A DNA stretch of 8,920 bases from assembly GCA_019247255.1 (NCBI GenBank), contig JAFAPJ010000418.1:1-8920 (forward strand), given 5' to 3'. The DNA comes from Methylobacteriaceae bacterium (lineage in GTDB: Bacteria; Pseudomonadota; Alphaproteobacteria; Rhizobiales; Beijerinckiaceae). The notes below the pieces were generated by a model. The model was not told where the DNA came from. It worked only from the letters and a program-made list of their open reading frames with translations, and made no database searches. Made by a program: the position numbers and the translations under genes. Shown piece after piece: positions 6,070-8,920 of this stretch. Each line of letters opens with the position of its first letter. Position 1 is the stretch's first letter.

Positions 6070-8920
6070 CTATTCGGCAGCCTGCGCCAGCGCCGGTCCG
6101 GAGCTCGGCGCCCGCAAGCGGGCGAGGAGGTCTGCCTCCTCGCGTTTGGCGGCCGTGAGGTGCCGCTCCTTGACGTGGCCGAAACCGCGGATCTTCGCCG
6201 GGATGGAGGCGAGGCCGATCGCGGTCACGTGGTTCTGCGCAGTGAGCCCCGTCGCGACCTCGTCGAGGAGCTTACGATAATCCGCGACGAGCCGTCGCTC
6301 GGCGCGCCGCTCGGCCGTGTAGCCGAACACGTCGAGCGCCGTGCCGCGCAGGCGCTTCCCCTTCGCGAGGAGCCCGAAGGCGCCCATCATCCAGGGCCCG
6401 AAGCTCATCTTGCGCGGCAGGCCCGTCGCCGGGTCGCGGCGCGCGAGAAGCGGCGGCGCGAGGTGGAACTCGAAGCGCAGGTTCTCACCCTCGAAGGCGT
6501 TCGCGACCTGCCGGGCGAAATGGCCGTCGGTGTAGAGCCTAGCGACCTCGTACTCGTCCTTGTAGGCCATGAGCTTGAACAGCGAGCGCGCGACCGCCTC
6601 CGTCAGCGCCGTCGATCCCGGGACGGTCCGGGCCTCGACCGCCCGGATCCGCTCGACATCCTGCCGGTAGCGCTCCGCATAGGCCGCGTCCTGGTAGTCG
6701 GTCAGGAGGGCGACGCGACGCGCGATCGTTTCGTCCAGCGTCTCGGAGAGACGGCGGGAATCGATCCCGACCGGCTTCTCGTTCCGGCCTCCGACCAGGG
6801 CCGCGACCGCGTCCGGCTTCGCGGCGGCGCGCCGCCCCCATTCGAAGGCGTCGAGGTTCATCTTGACGGCCTCGCCGTTGAGCTCGATCGCCCGGCGGAT
6901 CGCGTCGCGGGACAACGGCACCCGGCCTGTCTGCCAGGCGTAGCCCAGCATGAACATGTTGGCGGCGATCGCATTGCCGAGGAGCGCGGTCGCGATCCCG
7001 GTCGCGTCGATGAGCGAGGCGCCGGAGCCCTGCTCGCTCGCTCCGCCCGCGGCCTTGACGACCGCCCGCTTCACCCGCTCGGCCGGCAAGGAGAAGTCGG
7101 CGTTGCGGGCGAAGTCGCCGGGCATCACCTCGGCGATGTTGAGGACGACGCCCGTCCGGCCCGCCTTCATGGCGGCCAGGACCTTCTTGGTTCCGGTCAC
7201 GACGAGGTCGCAGCCGAGGACGAGGTCCGCCTGACCGGCCGTCACCCGGATGGATTGGATGTCGTCCTGGCTGTTGGCGAGCCGGACATGGCTGAACACG
7301 GCGCCGCCCTTCTGGGCGAGCCCGGCCATGTCGATCATGCCGAGGCCCTTGCCCTCGAGATGGGCCGCCATGCCGAGGATCGCCCCCACCGTCACGACGC
7401 CGGAACCGCCGACTCCGGTCACGATGATGTTGAAGGTCTGCTCGATGGCGGGGAGCGCGGGCTCCGGCAGGGCCGCGAAGGCGCCCGGGTCGGCCGAAGC
7501 CGCGGCCGGCACGCTCCGGCGCGGCTTCGCGCCGTGTACGGTCACGAAGGAGGGGCAGAACCCCTTCACGCAAGAGAAGTCCTTGTTGCAGTTCGATTGG
7601 TCGATGCGGCGCTTGCGGCCGAACTCGGTCTCGAGCGGCTGGACCGCGACGCAGTTCGACTGGACGGAGCAATCCCCGCAGCCCTCGCAGACGAGGTCGT
7701 TGATGATGACCCGCTTGTCCGGGTCCGGGAAGGCGCCGCGCTTGCGCCGGCGACGTTTCTCGGACGCGCAGGTCTGGTCGTAGATCATCACGGTCGTGCC
7801 CGGGACACCGGCCAGCTCGCGCTGAACGCCGTCGAGGTCGTCCCGGTGGTGGATCGTGAGCCCCGCCGGCCATTGCACCGTGGACGGGTACTTGTGCGGC
7901 TCGTCCGTCACGAGTGCGATCCGCTCCACCCCCTCCGCCTTCACCTGGCGGGCGATCATGTCGACCGTGAGCGCGCCCTCGTGAGGCTGGCCGCCCGTCA
8001 TCGCGACCGCGTCGTTGTAGAGCAGCTTGTAGGTGATGTTCGTCTTGGTGTGGACGGCCCAGCGCAGGGCCAGCGAGCCCGAATGGTTGTAGGTGCCGTC
8101 GCCGAGATTCTGGAATACGTGCCCGCGGGTCGAGAAGTTCGATTCCCCGATCCAGTTCGCGCCCTCCCCGCCCATCTGGGTGAAGCCGTCCGTCGAGCGG
8201 TCCATCCACTGGACCATGTAATGGCAGCCGATGCCGGCATAAGCCCGCATCCCGTCCGGCACCTTGGTCGAGCTCGAATGCGGGCAGCCGGAGCAGAAAT
8301 GCGGGATGCGGTTCGCGACGTCGCCGGTCGCGGCGAGGACGGACTGGAACTCCTTCAGCCGCCGCACGCGGCCCGCGAGATCCTCGTCCGAATGGTAGCG
8401 CAGCAGGCGCTCGCCGATCGCGATCGCGATGTCGTTCGCGTCGAGCGCGCCCTTGACGGGAAACAGCCAGCCGCCCGCCTCGTCCTTCTTGCCGATGCAG
8501 ACGGGCTGGTTCGCGGTCCCGTAGAGCTCCTCGCGGACCTGGACCTCGATGAGCGAGCGCTTCTCCTCGACCACGATCAAGAGGTCGAGCCCGCGCGCGA
8601 AGTCGACGAGCTCGCGCTGGGACAGGGGCCAGGGGCAGGCGACCTTGTAGAGGCGCAGGCCCATTCCGTTCGCCTTGACCTCGTCGAGGCCGAGCTCGTC
8701 GAGCGCCTCGCGCACGTCGAGGTAGCTCTTGCCGACCGTGATCACGCCGACCTTCGGGTTGAGCCCGCCCGACAGCACCAGGTGATTGAGGTTGTTCGCT
8801 CGCACGAAGGCGAGCATCGCGTCGCGCTTGAAATCGTGGAGGCGCGCCTCCTGCTCGAGGATGCCGTCCGGCGTGCGGATGTTCAGCCCGGCCGGCGGCA
8901 TCGCGAAATCGGTCGGGATC
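6070..8920 (-). CDS. Indolepyruvate:ferredoxin oxidoreductase, single-chain type, N-terminus beyond window
   Basis: Cytoplasmic thiamine-diphosphate and Fe-S enzyme oxidising aryl-pyruvates such as indolepyruvate with CoA to aryl-acetyl-CoA and CO2, reducing ferredoxin. The visible 949 residues are the C-terminal part; the family's single-chain form is about 1150-1200. Numbering from the internal Met at 8901: a transketolase-like domain II (about 35-130), a thiamine-diphosphate domain with CSGCPH (203-208) and GDGTYNHSG...LLYNDAVAMTGGQ (268-305), a cysteine-rich Fe-S segment (Cys405, 408, 411, 417, then 438, 444, 449), the gamma-subunit-like domain from NIIVTGVGGSGVVTVG (491-506), and a C-terminal family-specific region (about 730-930). 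The Met at 8901 is not the start: the frame continues upstream to the edge as IPTDFAMPP, and the preceding domain is needed for activity. The gene converges on the MFS gene with a 19-base gap. No frameshift or missing cysteine is evident. Confidence 0.95.
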   Translation of the reverse strand, partial: IPTDFAMPPAGLNIRTPDGILEQEARLHDFKRDAMLAFVRANNLNHLVLSGGLNPKVGVITVGKSYLDVREALDELGLDEVKANGMGLRLYKVACPWPLSQRELVDFARGLDLLIVVEEKRSLIEVQVREELYGTANQPVCIGKKDEAGGWLFPVKGALDANDIAIAIGERLLRYHSDEDLAGRVRRLKEFQSVLAATGDVANRIPHFCSGCPHSSSTKVPDGMRAYAGIGCHYMVQWMDRSTDGFTQMGGEGANWIGESNFSTRGHVFQNLGDGTYNHSGSLALRWAVHTKTNITYKLLYNDAVAMTGGQPHEGALTVDMIARQVKAEGVERIALVTDEPHKYPSTVQWPAGLTIHHRDDLDGVQRELAGVPGTTVMIYDQTCASEKRRRRKRGAFPDPDKRVIINDLVCEGCGDCSVQSNCVAVQPLETEFGRKRRIDQSNCNKDFSCVKGFCPSFVTVHGAKPRRSVPAAASADPGAFAALPEPALPAIEQTFNIIVTGVGGSGVVTVGAILGMAAHLEGKGLGMIDMAGLAQKGGAVFSHVRLANSQDDIQSIRVTAGQADLVLGCDLVVTGTKKVLAAMKAGRTGVVLNIAEVMPGDFARNADFSLPAERVKRAVVKAAGGASEQGSGASLIDATGIATALLGNAIAANMFMLGYAWQTGRVPLSRDAIRRAIELNGEAVKMNLDAFEWGRRAAAKPDAVAALVGGRNEKPVGIDSRRLSETLDETIARRVALLTDYQDAAYAERYRQDVERIRAVEARTVPGSTALTEAVARSLFKLMAYKDEYEVARLYTDGHFARQVANAFEGENLRFEFHLAPPLLARRDPATGLPRKMSFGPWMMGAFGLLAKGKRLRGTALDVFGYTAERRAERRLVADYRKLLDEVATGLTAQNHVTAIGLASIPAKIRGFGHVKERHLTAAKREEADLLARLRAPSSGPALAQAAE

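Noticed and set aside
6539..8209. Minus-strand open frame (556 codons) overlapping the oxidoreductase
   Set aside because: Arg/Gly-rich shadow in another frame of a gene with clear domains and cysteines.
8899..8901. ATG at 8901 as start of the oxidoreductase
   Set aside because: The frame stays open upstream to the edge and encodes family-like sequence (IPTDFAMPP), and the essential N-terminal domain would be missing.

Overview
This is a dense, very G+C-rich window (roughly 70% by eye) with strong G/C bias at third codon positions. The gene families fit an alphaproteobacterium, probably of the Hyphomicrobiales. They include a Liv-type ABC transporter paired with an acyl-CoA ligase, a single-chain indolepyruvate:ferredoxin oxidoreductase, and a kinase of the type often found in hybrid sensors. 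The taxonomic call is an inference from gene content; there is no rRNA or other marker gene here. No tRNA, rRNA, CRISPR array, insertion sequence or phage gene was recognised. There is no stretch longer than about 150 bases without a gene.

Layout, left to right. Positions 1-795 (minus) hold the first 265 residues of a histidine kinase that runs off the left edge; it has one membrane segment, HisKA and most of HATPase_c. Positions 796-913 are a non-coding gap. Positions 914-4725 (minus) form a three-gene operon transcribed right to left: an AMP-forming acyl-CoA ligase, a LivG-type ATPase and a LivH-type permease. Positions 4726-4868 are a divergent regulatory region with a long bulged dyad. 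Positions 4869-6050 (plus) encode an MFS efflux-type transporter. Positions 6070-8920 (minus) encode the C-terminal 949 residues of the oxidoreductase, whose start lies beyond the right edge and which converges on the MFS gene.

The ligase and Liv genes look like a coupled uptake-and-activation module: the transporter imports a carboxylic acid or amphipathic amino-acid-like substrate and the ligase makes its CoA thioester. The ligase and livG overlap by four bases (ATGA). The livG-livH junction is more elaborate. A perfect 8-bp hairpin covers the likely ribosome binding site of livH, and a 10-codon GTG-initiated leader frame runs through it and ends in a TGATG overlap with the livH start. The usual partners (LivM, a periplasmic binding protein, LivF) are not in the window; the histidine kinase stands where LivM would be expected. 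The oxidoreductase makes aryl-acetyl-CoA from aryl-pyruvates, so an aromatic-acid or amino-acid catabolic theme is possible but unproven.

Most of the window is ordinary catabolic and transport gene content. The parts that deserve a second look are small: the livG-livH junction, the dyad in the divergent promoter region, and the incomplete Liv gene set next to a kinase without a visible sensor domain. I did not find a convincing new multi-gene system.
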